A stretch of DNA of 64,000 nucleotides from Chloroflexota bacterium (GCA_005882115.1 VBEG01000024.1:124001-188000); one strand, 5' to 3'; shown: positions 19,613 through 29,215, counted from the first letter of the stretch. The notes: generated by a model from the letters alone, not told the origin. Numbers and translations: made by a program.

Positions 19613-21253
19613 ATGAATGTGCCGAGCTACGTTCACGGGGCAAGCGACAGGCCGCTCCTTGGCGAGCCGATCTTCCAGAACCTGCGCCGCACGGCGGCCC
19701 GCTTCGGTGATCGCGAGGCTCTGGTCGTCGCGCATCAGAGGTATCGCGCCACGTACGGCGAGCTGGTCGCCCAGTGCGAGGAGGTCGCCCGCGGGCTCAT
19801 GGCGCGCGGCGTCAAGAAGGGCGATCGGGTTGGCATCTGGTCGCCCAACCGATACGAGTGGGTCATCGTCCAGTACGCGACCTCCGCGATGGGCGCGATC
19901 CTCGTCAACATCAATCCCGCCTACCGCACCTCGGAGCTCGAGTACGCCCTGAACCAGTCGGGCATCAGCTTCTTGATCCTGGCCGCCCGCTTCCGGCAGG
20001 CCGATTACGTAGCGATGCTCGGCGAGGTCAAAGGCCGATGTCCGGGCCTCCGCGAGGCTCTTGTCATCGAGGATGGTTGGGACGCCCTGAAGCGGGATGG
20101 AACGAAGGTCGAGCCAGGCGAGCTGCACGAGCTCGAGGCGACGCTGCAGTTCGACGACCCGATCAACATCCAGTACACCTCCGGCACCACCGGCTTTCCC
20201 AAGGGCGCCACCCTTACCCACCACAACATCCTCAACAACGGATATTTCATCGGCGAGACGCTCCGGTACACCGAGCAGGACCGCGTGTGCATCCCCGTGC
20301 CCTTCTACCACTGCTTCGGCATGGTTCTCGGCAACCTCGCCTGCACGACGCACGGTTCGACGATGGTCATCCCCGCGGAGGCCTTCGATCCAGTGCTCAC
20401 GATGGAGACCGTGCAGCAAGAGCGCTGCACCTCGCTCTACGGCGTGCCCACGATGTTCATCGGCGAGCTCGAGCACGCTCGCTTTAAGGACTTCAACTTC
20501 AGCTCGCTACGAACCGGGATCATGGCGGGCTCGCCGTGCCCCGTCGAGGTGATGAAGAAAGTCCAGACCGTGATGCACATCCCTGAGATGACGATCGCGT
20601 ACGGCATGACCGAAACCTCGCCTGTATCCACCCAGTGCACGACCGACGACCCGCTCGAGCGTCGCGTCTCGACCGTCGGCCGGGTCCATCCTCACGTCGA
20701 GATCAAGATCATCGATCCGAGCACGGGCGCCGTCGTCCCGCGCGACACTCCCGGTGAACTATGCAGCCGCGGCTACATCGTCATGCGCGGCTACTGGAAC
20801 AACGACGAAGCGACGCGTCAGGCGATCGATCCCGCCCGGTGGATGCACACAGGCGATCTCGCGACGATGGACGGCGACGGCTACATCAACATCGTCGGCC
20901 GGATCAAGGACATGATCATCCGCGGGGGCGAGAACATCTATCCGCGCGAGGTCGAGGAATTCCTTTACAGCCACCCCGACATCGCGGACGTCCAGGTCAT
21001 CGGCGTGCCGTCGGAGAAATACGGCGAGGAGGTCATGGCCTGGGTCAAGCTGCGCGAGGGGTCCTCGGCCGCGGGCGATGAGATCGCCGCTTGGTGCAAA
21101 GGCAAGATCGCGAGCTACAAGATCCCTCGCCACTGGAAGTTCGTCGATTCGTTTCCGATGACGATCACCGGCAAGATCCAGAAATTCAAGATGCGCGAGA
21201 CGGCGGTCGAAGAGCTCGGGCTCAAGAAGGCCGCCGGAGTCAGGACCGCCTAG
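19613..21253 (+). CDS. AMP-forming fatty-acyl/medium-chain acyl-CoA ligase
   Basis: 546-aa ANL-superfamily enzyme. Motifs: [69 protein letters not shown] and the catalytic Lys in [14 protein letters not shown]. The IQYTSGTTG and final GKIQKF pattern is that of the FadD/AcsF-type ligases that activate medium or long-chain fatty acids for beta-oxidation. ATG 19613 is preceded by AAGGGGG, 8 nt upstream. Upstream in-frame codons encode no conserved sequence. It is a single gene, with the unknown minus-strand gene overlapping its stop by 4 bp. Confidence 0.88.
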   Translation: MNVPSYVHGASDRPLLGEPIFQNLRRTAARFGDREALVVAHQRYRATYGELVAQCEEVARGLMARGVKKGDRVGIWSPNRYEWVIVQYATSAMGAILVNINPAYRTSELEYALNQSGISFLILAARFRQADYVAMLGEVKGRCPGLREALVIEDGWDALKRDGTKVEPGELHELEATLQFDDPINIQYTSGTTGFPKGATLTHHNILNNGYFIGETLRYTEQDRVCIPVPFYHCFGMVLGNLACTTHGSTMVIPAEAFDPVLTMETVQQERCTSLYGVPTMFIGELEHARFKDFNFSSLRTGIMAGSPCPVEVMKKVQTVMHIPEMTIAYGMTETSPVSTQCTTDDPLERRVSTVGRVHPHVEIKIIDPSTGAVVPRDTPGELCSRGYIVMRGYWNNDEATRQAIDPARWMHTGDLATMDGDGYINIVGRIKDMIIRGGENIYPREVEEFLYSHPDIADVQVIGVPSEKYGEEVMAWVKLREGSSAAGDEIAAWCKGKIASYKIPRHWKFVDSFPMTITGKIQKFKMRETAVEELGLKKAAGVRTA

Positions 21254-22023
21254 GCCAGCGACTCGTACGGAAACGCGGAAGCGAACGGCTCGTAGAGAAG
21301 CAGCACCTTCTCGATCGGGAGAGCGTCGCGCATGAAGATGGCACCCGCCGCGACGCCGGCAAAGCCGACGATGCCCAGGCCGTCGTGCGGCGCCGCTTGC
21401 TCGGCGCTGTCCTGCATCACGCGGAACGCCTGCGTCCGCCCGACCTGGTTGGCGGTGGCGAGGACCTGCTTCCACGCCGCGGTGTAGTTCGCGGCCGGGT
21501 CGAGCCCGACCGGTGGAGCCGCCACGGACACCGCGCTGGCCGCGGCAGTCGCCGGCGCCTTGGGCTGCTGACTGAGCGCCTTCGCCACGGCCGAAACCTC
21601 GGCCTCAATGTCGCCCTTCAGCGATGGCAGGCGCTTCAGGAAGCCGGCAATCTGCTGGTCGATGGGCGCCGGGGGACTGTATGTCGGTCCAGGCAGCACG
21701 GTCGCGAAAGGCCTGTAGATCGCTTCAAACTGGGCGGGCTCGAGCTGCTCGCGGACCAGGATCCCCAGCGCCACGACCTGCGCCGACTCGAGGGCGGCCG
21801 CCGCTGCCGCGCTGTCCGGCAGGCATTTTCCGATCGCGGCCTGTGCCTGGGTGACACGAAATCCGCTCGTAAACGCGTTGACCATCGCCTGGTCCGCGCC
21901 CGACAGCAGGCCGTCGAGGACTTCCTCGATCGCCCCCGTTGACGTCCGCCGGCGCGAGACCATTCGCGCGGTGGCGATCCACTCCCATTGCGCGGGCCCC
22001 AACGACTTCCCCGCGATGGTCAT
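21250..22023 (-). CDS. Hypothetical protein (Ala-rich, 257 aa)
   Basis: I do not recognise this family. It has a mostly helical N-terminal 130 residues ([36 protein letters not shown]), a Pro/Ala-rich linker near 175-195 and a C-terminal part with [22 protein letters not shown] and [17 protein letters not shown]. The central [13 protein letters not shown] could be one short membrane helix or a glycine-rich loop. It starts 23 nt downstream of glpX on the same strand, so it is probably co-transcribed. Start ATG 22023 lacks a ribosome site. Confidence 0.6.
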   Translation of the reverse strand: MTIAGKSLGPAQWEWIATARMVSRRRTSTGAIEEVLDGLLSGADQAMVNAFTSGFRVTQAQAAIGKCLPDSAAAAAALESAQVVALGILVREQLEPAQFEAIYRPFATVLPGPTYSPPAPIDQQIAGFLKRLPSLKGDIEAEVSAVAKALSQQPKAPATAAASAVSVAAPPVGLDPAANYTAAWKQVLATANQVGRTQAFRVMQDSAEQAAPHDGLGIVGFAGVAAGAIFMRDALPIEKVLLLYEPFASAFPYESLA

Positions 22024-22046
22024 GAACTGCCCGGCTTCGGTCGCGC

Positions 22047-23051
22047 TCAGCGGACTCGAACCTGTTCGGGCAGCAGGCCCTTGACGCGCAGTTTGTCGAT
22101 TGGGTGATACGCGTCGACGATGCGCATCGTGCCTGAAGCCGAGCGCAGAACCATCGACTGCGTATACGCGTAAACGTCCTCATAACGGACGCCCTTCAAC
22201 AGCTCGCCGGTGGTGATGCCTGTGGCGGCGAAGAACACGTCCTTGCCCGAACACAGATCGTCGATGCACAGGATCTTGTCAGGCTTGTGGCCTTCCTTGA
22301 CCGCCAGCTCGCGTTCCTTGTCGTCGCGGAAGTAGAGCTTCGCCTGCATGTCGCCGCCAATCGTCTTGATCGCGCACGACGCGAGCACGCCTTCGGTCGC
22401 GCCGCCCGAACCCATCATGCAGTGGATCCCGAAGCGCGTCTCGAGCGCCGCCTCGAGCGCGCCCGCGACGTCGCCCGCGGAGATGAGCTTGATCCGCGCT
22501 CCCACCTGCCGAATCTCGCCGATGATCTCTTTGTTGCGGTCTCGGTCCAGGACGACGACTGTCAGCTCCTGGACCGGCAGACCTTCCGCCTTGGCGATCC
22601 GTTTCAGGTTCCATTCCGCGGGCATGTCGAGGTCGATCACGCCGCGCGCCTTGCGGCCGACGACGAGCTTCTGCATGTAGTGGACGTGGGTCGTGAACAT
22701 GGTTCCCCGCTCGGAGAGCGCCACGACCGAGATCGCACCGGGCAGCCCGGAGGCGGTGAGGCTCGTGCCTTCGATGGGATCGATGGCGACATCGACCTCG
22801 GGCTCCAGGCCGTTGCCGATCGACTCGCCGAAATACAGCATCGGTGCCTCGTCCTTCTCGCCCTCGCCGATCACCACCGTGCCTCGCATGTCGACCGAGG
22901 TGAGCGACTCGCGAATCGCCTCCACCGCACGACGATCAGCGGCCTCCTTGTTGCCTCTGCCCTGCAGCGGCGCGGCGGCCAGGGCGCCGGCCTCAGTGAC
23001 CCGCAGCAACTCGAGGGCCAGGTTGCGGTTGATCTTCGGTTCTTCGATCAC
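22047..23051 (-). CDS. glpX: Fructose-1,6-bisphosphatase class II (GlpX)
   Basis: 334-aa GlpX-family phosphatase, a gluconeogenic step removing the 1-phosphate of fructose-1,6-bisphosphate; in some bacteria it also acts on sedoheptulose bisphosphate. Motifs: GRGNKEAADRRAVEAIRE, VIGEGEKDEAPML, DVAIDPIEGTSL with the metal-binding acids, and GSGGATEGVLASCA. Start is GTG 23051 (MIEEPKINRNLALELLRVTE), the family N-terminus. A longer in-frame start at 23159 only reads through the preceding gene. The start is 13 nt past that gene's stop. Confidence 0.94.
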   Translation of the reverse strand: MIEEPKINRNLALELLRVTEAGALAAAPLQGRGNKEAADRRAVEAIRESLTSVDMRGTVVIGEGEKDEAPMLYFGESIGNGLEPEVDVAIDPIEGTSLTASGLPGAISVVALSERGTMFTTHVHYMQKLVVGRKARGVIDLDMPAEWNLKRIAKAEGLPVQELTVVVLDRDRNKEIIGEIRQVGARIKLISAGDVAGALEAALETRFGIHCMMGSGGATEGVLASCAIKTIGGDMQAKLYFRDDKERELAVKEGHKPDKILCIDDLCSGKDVFFAATGITTGELLKGVRYEDVYAYTQSMVLRSASGTMRIVDAYHPIDKLRVKGLLPEQVRVR

Positions 23052-23064
23052 TGAATGTGAAACG

Positions 23065-23646
23065 CTAGCCGATGCCGCGCCGCCTGATGGGTAGTTTGTC
23101 CGCCTCGACCCAAAGGTCTTCCTTGCGCGCGAGACGCCGGTCGCCGCCGCGGTCGACATAGACGCAGGTGCGCTCGAGCACGGCGGTGATGCGGACCCGC
23201 TCTTCGTTCAGCACGGCGTCAAATCCGTCGATCAAGACCTCGTCCTCGTCGAGCTCGACCTCGCTCAGCCGGCGGGGACCTCCGGGCCGCAGCTTGGTCG
23301 ACAGCTCCAGCTGCGGGCGCGGTCCCTGCGGCGGGCTAGGCTTGATGGTCAGGCGCGACGAGGCCGAACCGGCCAGCCGAATGCCCGGCCGTGGCGCCGG
23401 CACCGCAGGCTTGATGGGGAGCGGCTTCGGCGTCGGCAGCTGCTCGGGTTTGGGGGCTCGGCTCACTTTGGGGGGCGCTTGCGTCGCCGGCTTGGGTGCC
23501 GTCCGAGCCGGCCCGGTGACGGCCTTACGCCCTTGGGGAGGGGTCCGCTTCGCGGCCCTGGCCGCCAGCCGGCTGGGCGCGCGGGCAGGGGGCTTCTGGC
23601 CTCGAGCCTGCGACGGCTTTTTGGACTGTCCTCTAGAAGAACTCAC
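23065..23646 (-). CDS. Basic, Pro-rich protein coupled to bactofilin
   Basis: 193 aa, family not recognised. The first 110 residues are low-complexity and rich in Pro, Lys, Arg and Ala, likely disordered. The last 70 form a compact acidic-to-mixed domain (LSEVELDEDEVLIDGFDAV, VRITAVLERTCVYVDRGG, LARKEDLWVEADKLPI) that could be a small beta domain. The GTG start at 23646 overlaps the end of bactofilin by 14 bp, so the two proteins are made together. A basic tail that binds the bactofilin polymer, membrane or nucleic acid is a guess from charge and position only. Confidence 0.6.
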   Translation of the reverse strand: MSSSRGQSKKPSQARGQKPPARAPSRLAARAAKRTPPQGRKAVTGPARTAPKPATQAPPKVSRAPKPEQLPTPKPLPIKPAVPAPRPGIRLAGSASSRLTIKPSPPQGPRPQLELSTKLRPGGPRRLSEVELDEDEVLIDGFDAVLNEERVRITAVLERTCVYVDRGGDRRLARKEDLWVEADKLPIRRRGIG

Positions 23647-24142
23647 CCCAGAATTTTCTGACTCTCCCGACTGGGCTTGGCGCGGCCCTCAACGTTACGA
23701 CCGTCGACTGCGCCGGCACGTCGGCCATGCGCTCGCGCGGTGTGTCGGGAATGCCTTCGGGGTGAACTCGGATCACTCCGTAGTGAACGCCGCCTTCCTG
23801 GACGACCAGGGTGCCTACTGTCGCGTCTCCCTCCAGCCGGCCGGTGCTCGTGATCTTCAGCCGGTTGCTGGCGATGACGTTCCCTCGGACGAGACCGGCG
23901 ACCGTGATCCGGGCGCCCCGGATGTCCGCCTCCACCTGCGCCTCGGGACCGATCAACAGGTCGCCGTCGCACTCGATCTGCCCGCTGAAGATGCCCAGGA
24001 CCTGGCCCGGCCCCTTCAGCGCCAGGTTGCCGGACACCGAGTCCTCGCGCGCAAGCACCGTCTGCTTGGGCTCGAGAACAAGCGGATCCGAACCGCCGTT
24101 GGTGGTGACCGCACCAGCCGTATCCACCGCCATGTCAGCCAT
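23633..24142 (-). CDS. Bactofilin (polymer-forming cytoskeletal protein)
   Basis: 169-aa bactofilin: disordered N-terminal about 30 residues, then a right-handed beta-helix made of short hydrophobic repeats (SVSGNLALKGPGQVLG, GQIECDGDLLIGPEAQVEA, GARITVAGLVRGNVIAS, LEGDATVGTLVVQEGGVHY), then a C-terminal tail ending RKFWGEFF. Bactofilins self-assemble without nucleotide and position cell-wall or DNA-segregation factors. ATG 24142 has GGGAGGA with a 7-nt spacer, one of the clearest Shine-Dalgarno sites here. Its stop lies inside the next gene's start. Confidence 0.9.
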   Translation of the reverse strand: MADMAVDTAGAVTTNGGSDPLVLEPKQTVLAREDSVSGNLALKGPGQVLGIFSGQIECDGDLLIGPEAQVEADIRGARITVAGLVRGNVIASNRLKITSTGRLEGDATVGTLVVQEGGVHYGVIRVHPEGIPDTPRERMADVPAQSTVVTLRAAPSPVGRVRKFWGEFF

Positions 24143-24223
24143 GTCGAGTCCTCCCTGGCCGCCCTACTCCCCAGCTTTGGGCGACGCCCTCCTACGGCAG
24201 CATAGCGGGTGCTGGGTTTTTCG

Positions 24224-25570
24224 CTAGAGGTCTTGATGCTCCGACAAGTAATCGATCACCGCTTGGGTCTGGGGCAGGATCTCGCCGTCGATAACCAGCT
24301 CTTCGAGTTTTTGCTTGATCCGGCCCACTTCGGGGCCAGGGCCGATCCCCCTGACACGCATGATCTCCTCCCCCGTGATGAGGGGAGCCAGGCGCGAGGG
24401 GAGCTCCGCCTGAACCAAATCCAGGCGGGCCTGCAGCTCGTCCAGCTTCTCGGGCTCGGGGTAAGCCGACGCGGCGATGTCGGCTCTGGCGAGCAGCATC
24501 AATCTGTCGAGCAGAGGACCAGCGTCGCGCGCCAGGCGGCGCACCGCTCCGTCGGACCACTCCGACTTGTAGAAGACGGGACGGAGGTGCAACCGGATGA
24601 GCCCGACGATGACGTCGATCTCCCTCTGGGCAAAGCGAAGCCGCTCGAGCGCCCGCCTCGCGATGTCGGCTCCGACCTCCTCATGACCGAGAAACGTGCC
24701 GTCGCCCTTGGCCGTCCTGGGCTTGCCAACGTCGTGGAACAGCGCTGCCACGCGGAGGACGAGGTCGGGCGGGGTCGCCTCGACCGTGAGGAGGCTGTGG
24801 CCGAACACGTCATGCGTGTGGTAGCCGGTTTGCGGCACGCCCTTGCAGGCGGCGATCTCCGGCAAGATCACCTCCAGCAGGCCGGCCTCGTCGAGCAGGT
24901 CGAGGCCGAGCTTGGGCCGCGGCGAGGCCAGGATCTTCCGCAGCTCGTCGGAGATGCGTTCGATCGAGATCACCGGGGGCGCCAGGCGAGCTTTCAGCTC
25001 GCGCATCGCGGGCACGAGGGTCGGATCGAGGCTGAATCCGAGCTCGGCGGCAAACCGGACCGCCCGCAGCATGCGCAGCGGGTCGTCGGCGAAGGTACCG
25101 AGCGGGTCCGCCGGGGTGCGCAGAACCTTCGCCTCGAGGTCCCTGCGAGCGCCGAGCGGATCCTCGATCTTGCCGTCGAGGTCCATCAGGAGGGCGTTGA
25201 TCGTGAAGTCGCGCCGGCGGAGGTCTTCCACGAGGCTGGCCGGCCTCACGTCGGGCTTGCGGGAGTCGGGGGCGTAGGACTCGGCCCTGGCCGTGACGAA
25301 CTCGACCAGGCGGCCGGGCAGGGTCACCTGGGCGGTGCCGAAACGCTCGAAGGTAACAGGAGGCGGAGCCACCGCGATTTCGGCGAAATGCCGCGCCAGG
25401 GCGAGCGCGTCGCCGCCTTCGACAACGACGTCCGGGTTGGGATGAGGCCGCTCGAGCATGAGGTCGCGCACGTAGCCGCCGACGACCCAGGCCTCGACAT
25501 GAAGGTCAGCCGCGGCGCGCTTGAGGAGCCCCAGCAGCTCCGCGTCTGTTACTGGTTGATGCGCGCCCAT
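24224..25570 (-). CDS. CCA tRNA nucleotidyltransferase/poly(A) polymerase-family protein with HD domain
   Basis: 448 aa. Class II nucleotidyltransferase head with GGYVRDLML and RRDFTINALLMDLDGKI, an RNA-binding and neck region (FADDPLRMLRAVRFAAELGF), then a metal-dependent HD domain (HDVFGHSLLT, ALFHDVGKPRTA). CCA-adding enzymes repair tRNA 3' ends. The metal site normally reads DxD, but here the first Asp is Asn (HPNPDVVVEG), which may weaken or change nucleotide transfer. ATG 25570 overlaps the upstream ROK gene by 22 bp. Class, HD domain and tRNA motifs are clear; activity is less certain. Confidence 0.85.
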   Translation of the reverse strand: MGAHQPVTDAELLGLLKRAAADLHVEAWVVGGYVRDLMLERPHPNPDVVVEGGDALALARHFAEIAVAPPPVTFERFGTAQVTLPGRLVEFVTARAESYAPDSRKPDVRPASLVEDLRRRDFTINALLMDLDGKIEDPLGARRDLEAKVLRTPADPLGTFADDPLRMLRAVRFAAELGFSLDPTLVPAMRELKARLAPPVISIERISDELRKILASPRPKLGLDLLDEAGLLEVILPEIAACKGVPQTGYHTHDVFGHSLLTVEATPPDLVLRVAALFHDVGKPRTAKGDGTFLGHEEVGADIARRALERLRFAQREIDVIVGLIRLHLRPVFYKSEWSDGAVRRLARDAGPLLDRLMLLARADIAASAYPEPEKLDELQARLDLVQAELPSRLAPLITGEEIMRVRGIGPGPEVGRIKQKLEELVIDGEILPQTQAVIDYLSEHQDL

Positions 25571-26421
25571 TCCACGGCTCCCACCTGCCCGGCGCGATCC
25601 CCCAGTCGGGCACGGCGCAGGCGAGGCCGGCGTGCTGGCTTGATGAAGGGCGACGAGCGCAGCGTCTCGATCATCGTCGGGTAGACCAGCGCCCAGGAGC
25701 GCGAGACGCCGCCGCCCATGACGAAGATCTCAGGGTCGAGCGCGTTGGTGAGGCTGATCAAGGCAATGCCCATGTAACGCGCTGCCCGCTCGACGACCGA
25801 CCGGGCCTGACGATCACCGGCCGCGGCGGCCGCGAACAGTTCGGCCGCGGTGTGCCCTGTCTCGCGCGCGAGCGCGGTGCCGCTGATGAAAGCCTCCAGG
25901 CAGCCCCGCTGGCCGCAGTTGTCGAGCGGACCATTGGGGTCGATGATCATGTGCCCGATCTCGCCCGCGGTTCCGTGGGCGCCGCGGTGGAGCTTGCCAT
26001 CGATGATCAGGCCGCCGCCGACGCCTGTCGACCAGGTGATGTAGACCATGTTCCGGCTGCCCCGCCCCGCGCCGTGGTGAAACTCACCCAGCCCGGCCAT
26101 ATCGGCGTCGTTGGCGAGCTGGACCTTGGCGCCCGTGGCGCGGCCCATCATCGCGACCAGCGGCACGTTCTGCCACGGCAGGTTCGGTGGATTGACGAGC
26201 ACGCCGCGCTTGATGTCGATCGGCCCAGGCGCGGCGATCGTGATGCTGCGGACCTTCTCGCGGCCACGATGACGATCGATCTCGCCGGCCGCCCAGTCGA
26301 CCATCGCCTGGGGTGTCGCCAGCATTGCGGTTTTGGTCTTGATGCTGGCCACGAGGTGGCCGTCGGACCGCGCGAGCGCGACGCGTACCTGGGTTCCGCC
26401 TAGATCGATCCCTGCCAGCAT
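25549..26421 (-). CDS. ROK-family sugar kinase
   Basis: About 290-aa ROK protein. N-terminal ATP-binding loop GIDLGGTQVRVAL, catalytic Asp segment ANDADMAGLGEFHHGAG, then STGVGGGLIIDG, AGEIGHMIID and the zinc region DNCGQRGCLEAF. In most ROK proteins the zinc motif is CxCGxxGC, but here the first Cys is Asp. The glycine-rich phosphate loop and ATP motif are intact, so glucokinase-like activity is plausible. ATG 26421 (MLAGIDLGGTQ) fits the family start; an in-frame ATG at 26448 would add nine unrelated residues. Its end overlaps the CCA-enzyme start, which suggests translational coupling. Confidence 0.85.
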   Translation of the reverse strand: MLAGIDLGGTQVRVALARSDGHLVASIKTKTAMLATPQAMVDWAAGEIDRHRGREKVRSITIAAPGPIDIKRGVLVNPPNLPWQNVPLVAMMGRATGAKVQLANDADMAGLGEFHHGAGRGSRNMVYITWSTGVGGGLIIDGKLHRGAHGTAGEIGHMIIDPNGPLDNCGQRGCLEAFISGTALARETGHTAAELFAAAAAGDRQARSVVERAARYMGIALISLTNALDPEIFVMGGGVSRSWALVYPTMIETLRSSPFIKPARRPRLRRARLGDRAGQVGAVEWARINQ

Positions 26422-26445
26422 CGCGCGACTAGGGTAATGCCCCTT

Positions 26446-26490
26446 CATTCATGCCCCTCACCCTGACCCTCTCCGCCACGGGGGAAAGGG
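26446..26490. repeat. Low-complexity CCCTCACC-type intergenic sequence
   Basis: Short G+C-rich string CCCCTCACCCTGACCCTCT with a partly complementary GGGGAAAGGG downstream, lying between metF and the ROK gene. It resembles dispersed intergenic repeats in other GC-rich genomes. No second close copy was found in this window. Confidence 0.3.
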
Positions 26491-26496
26491 CACTGT

Positions 26497-27369
26497 TCAA
26501 GAGGCCAGGAGCTGTTGGCCTCGCAGGGCGGCGAGAATCTCGATCGGTGCGCGGGCGCGGTTGAACGTGTAGAAATGCAGGCCCGGTACCCGCGCCTCGA
26601 TCAGCTCGGCGCACTGCGCGATGCAATGCTGGACACCGAGCGCACGAACGGCATCGTCATCCGCCGCGTTGTCGATTGCGGACTGCAATTCGGCGGGCAC
26701 CGTCGCGCCCGACATCGCGGTCATCACGCCCAGCGAGCGTCGGCTCGGCACAGGCATCAATCCCGGCACGATCGGCACCCCGATCCCCGCTGCGCGGGCG
26801 CGCGAGACAAGGTTGAAATAAAAGCGATTGTCGAAAAAGAGCTGCGTGATCAGAAAGTCCGCGCCCGCCTCGACCTTCAGCTTCATGTAACGAAATTCGT
26901 GCTCGACGTCGGGACTCTCGGGATGCTTTTCGGCGCTGCAGGCGGCGCCGATCCCAAACCTGTAACCGCTGCGCCGCACGAGCGAAACCAGGTCACTGCC
27001 GTGCGTGAGCTGCGGGTCAACGGGGGTGAAAGGCTCGCCTGAGATCGGCGGATCACCACGCAAGGCAAGCACGTTGGCCACGCCCTCGCGCTCCATCCAG
27101 TTGAGGATCTGACGTGTTCGGTCCGCGCTATTGGCGCAGGTGAGATGTGCCATCGCCTCGATGTGGTAGTGGCGCTTGATGCGGGTCACGAGCTCCAGCG
27201 TTTTCTCGCCCGTGCGGACTCGATAGGTGACCGAGACCCAATCCGGGGCGTGCCCGGCCAGCGTCGCAACCGTGCGCTCGAGCACTTCCACCTCACTCTC
27301 GTCGCGAGGTGCCATGAACTCAAACGAGATCGTCGGTTTGCTGCGCCCGAGCATGTCGGCGATGCGCAT
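26497..27369 (-). CDS. metF: 5,10-methylenetetrahydrofolate reductase (MetF-like)
   Basis: 290-aa FAD-dependent TIM barrel that reduces methylene-THF to methyl-THF for methionine synthesis. Motifs: SFEFMAPRDESE at the N-terminus with the catalytic Glu, HLTCANSADRTRQIL, NVLALRGDPP, DFLITQLFFDNRFYF and PIVPGLMPVPSRRSLGVM. The C-terminal LHFYTFNRA is also standard. Start ATG 27369 is 13 nt after the selB stop, so it probably belongs to the same transcript. Some bacteria have NADH-linked and others short ferredoxin-linked versions; which applies here is unclear. Confidence 0.93.
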   Translation of the reverse strand: MRIADMLGRSKPTISFEFMAPRDESEVEVLERTVATLAGHAPDWVSVTYRVRTGEKTLELVTRIKRHYHIEAMAHLTCANSADRTRQILNWMEREGVANVLALRGDPPISGEPFTPVDPQLTHGSDLVSLVRRSGYRFGIGAACSAEKHPESPDVEHEFRYMKLKVEAGADFLITQLFFDNRFYFNLVSRARAAGIGVPIVPGLMPVPSRRSLGVMTAMSGATVPAELQSAIDNAADDDAVRALGVQHCIAQCAELIEARVPGLHFYTFNRARAPIEILAALRGQQLLAS

Positions 27370-27382
27370 GGCTCGCGAAAGC

Positions 27383-29215
27383 CTACCGCAGGAGGCGGGC
27401 GTCTCCGACGCGGCGAGTCACGCGCAACGCGTCCAGGTATTCGAGCAGCGCGAGCACCGGCCGCCTGCTCGCGCCCATGCGATCGCGCAGCTGCGCGACG
27501 GTCACAGAACCGTTGATGCCCACGATCTCCTTCACCATCGCGACCGCGGAATCGAAAGCGCTCTTGATGAACGCAACGTCGTCGCTCACGCGAACGATGT
27601 CCCCGCGCTCGGCAAGCGCTCGCACGAGCTCCTCGCTCGCACCGCTCTGCTGCATCGCCTCCTGCAAAGAAGGCGGGGTGAACGGCTTGGCCCCCAGGAC
27701 CCGAAGCAAGTCCGCCTGCGGACCGGCTTCGTCAAGCTGCACCTCGTGTCCTGGCGAGGCCAGCGATCCGTTGCGCTCAACCACGCGGCCGTCCTGGACG
27801 AGCCCTTCAATGACCGCCGCGAACGACGCCGGCGAGACGCCCAGGCGGCTGCGCAACTCTTCCCGGGCCATGCCCGATCGCAACGGATGGGCCCCGTGAT
27901 ACGCCGTCAACTCCTCGCTGGCGTGGGCCGTGATCGACCGCCACGCCTCATGGCTGAAGATCCAATCCCCCAGCCGCCGCGCATCGAGCGTTGCGACATC
28001 CGCGTCGGCCGCGACAGTTGCCTTCAACAACGCTTGCACGGTGACGCCGCGCGGGTATTTGCGCAGCTCCTGCTGCAGCACGTCGCCCGCCGCCCGCCGC
28101 GCGAGCGACTCGCGGACCGCAGAATCGTGGCGGGCATGCTTGCGAGGCGCGACGTCGAGAAATGTCCCGCCCGCGATGGTCATCGCCGGGCTTGGCGCAC
28201 GGAGCACGAAGCGATCCCCGGCCGCGGCCGCGATGGGACGCTCGAGGTAGAGCTGAACCCATCCGCTCCCTCCGGGGGCGATCTCGTCGGCGTCGAGCAC
28301 GATCGTCCGGCAGGCGACCTCGACGGCAGCCGTGTGCAGTAAAAGCTCGGCGCCGTGGCGCACCGGTTGCGCCGCCGACGCAAGGGCGCGAAGCGTCGCG
28401 TCGATCCGTCGGACTCCATGCAGGGCGCCTCGACGCGCCAGCACATCGCCGCGCGAGAGCTCGCTCTTCTCGATGCCGCTGAGGTTGGCCGCCACACGGT
28501 TGCTGGGTCCCACCGATTGGACCTTCTGGTTGTGGCGCTGCAGGCCGCGGATCCGTACGAGCCGTCCACCCGGAACGACCTCCATCTCCTCACCCACGCT
28601 CAGCGAACCGTCGACCAGGGTGCCGGTGACGACGGTGCCGAACCCGCTCATCGTGAAGACGCGATCGATCGGCAATCGCGGCCGGCCCGAATCCTCGCGA
28701 AGGGACGATTTCTCGAGCAGCGCGTCGAGCGCGGCCGTGAGCTGGGCGAGACCTGCGCCTGTGACTGCCGAAACGGGGATCACTTTCGAGCCGTCCAGCG
28801 AGGTGCCATTGATCGTCGCTCTGACCTCCTCGGTCACCAGCGCCAGCCAGTCCTCGTCGACGAGATCTGTCTTCGTGAGGGCGACGAGACCTCGCCGCAC
28901 GTCGAGCAGGTCGATGATGTCCAGGTGCTCTCGGGTCTGCGGCATGACGCCTTCGTCGGCGGCGACGACGAGGACCACCGCGTCGAGCCCGTGGGCACCG
29001 GCCAGCATGTTGCGCATGAAGCGAGCGTGGCCGGGCACGTCCACGATTCCGATCTCGCGTCCGCTGGGCAGGGTCATGTGCGCAAAGCCCAGGTCGATCG
29101 TCATTCCGCGTCGCTTTTCCTCGGCCAGCCGGTCAGGATCGATGCCCGTGAGCGCGGTGATGAGCGTGGACTTGCCGTGGTCGATGTGGCCGGCGGTGCC
29201 GACGACGAAGCTCAT
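27383..29215 (-). CDS. selB: Selenocysteine-specific translation elongation factor SelB
   Basis: 610 aa, close to the E. coli length. The N-terminal EF-Tu-like GTPase has GTAGHIDHGKST, DVPGHARFMRNML and the TKTD specificity loop, then beta-barrel domains with SGFGTVVTGTLVDGSL, and a C-terminal set of winged-helix repeats for SECIS RNA (QQELRKYPRGVTVQALL, SRLGVSPASFAAVI, VTVAQLRDRMGASRRP). It delivers Sec-tRNA to in-frame UGA. Start ATG 29215 overlaps the selA stop as ATGA. A long upstream extension to 29494 is only the selA sequence in another frame. Confidence 0.95.
   Translation of the reverse strand: MSFVVGTAGHIDHGKSTLITALTGIDPDRLAEEKRRGMTIDLGFAHMTLPSGREIGIVDVPGHARFMRNMLAGAHGLDAVVLVVAADEGVMPQTREHLDIIDLLDVRRGLVALTKTDLVDEDWLALVTEEVRATINGTSLDGSKVIPVSAVTGAGLAQLTAALDALLEKSSLREDSGRPRLPIDRVFTMSGFGTVVTGTLVDGSLSVGEEMEVVPGGRLVRIRGLQRHNQKVQSVGPSNRVAANLSGIEKSELSRGDVLARRGALHGVRRIDATLRALASAAQPVRHGAELLLHTAAVEVACRTIVLDADEIAPGGSGWVQLYLERPIAAAAGDRFVLRAPSPAMTIAGGTFLDVAPRKHARHDSAVRESLARRAAGDVLQQELRKYPRGVTVQALLKATVAADADVATLDARRLGDWIFSHEAWRSITAHASEELTAYHGAHPLRSGMAREELRSRLGVSPASFAAVIEGLVQDGRVVERNGSLASPGHEVQLDEAGPQADLLRVLGAKPFTPPSLQEAMQQSGASEELVRALAERGDIVRVSDDVAFIKSAFDSAVAMVKEIVGINGSVTVAQLRDRMGASRRPVLALLEYLDALRVTRRVGDARLLR

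Noticed and set aside
22047-23159. GlpX starting at 23159
   Set aside because: The extra residues are an alternate frame of the upstream Pro-rich gene and do not match the family N-terminus, which starts at 23051.
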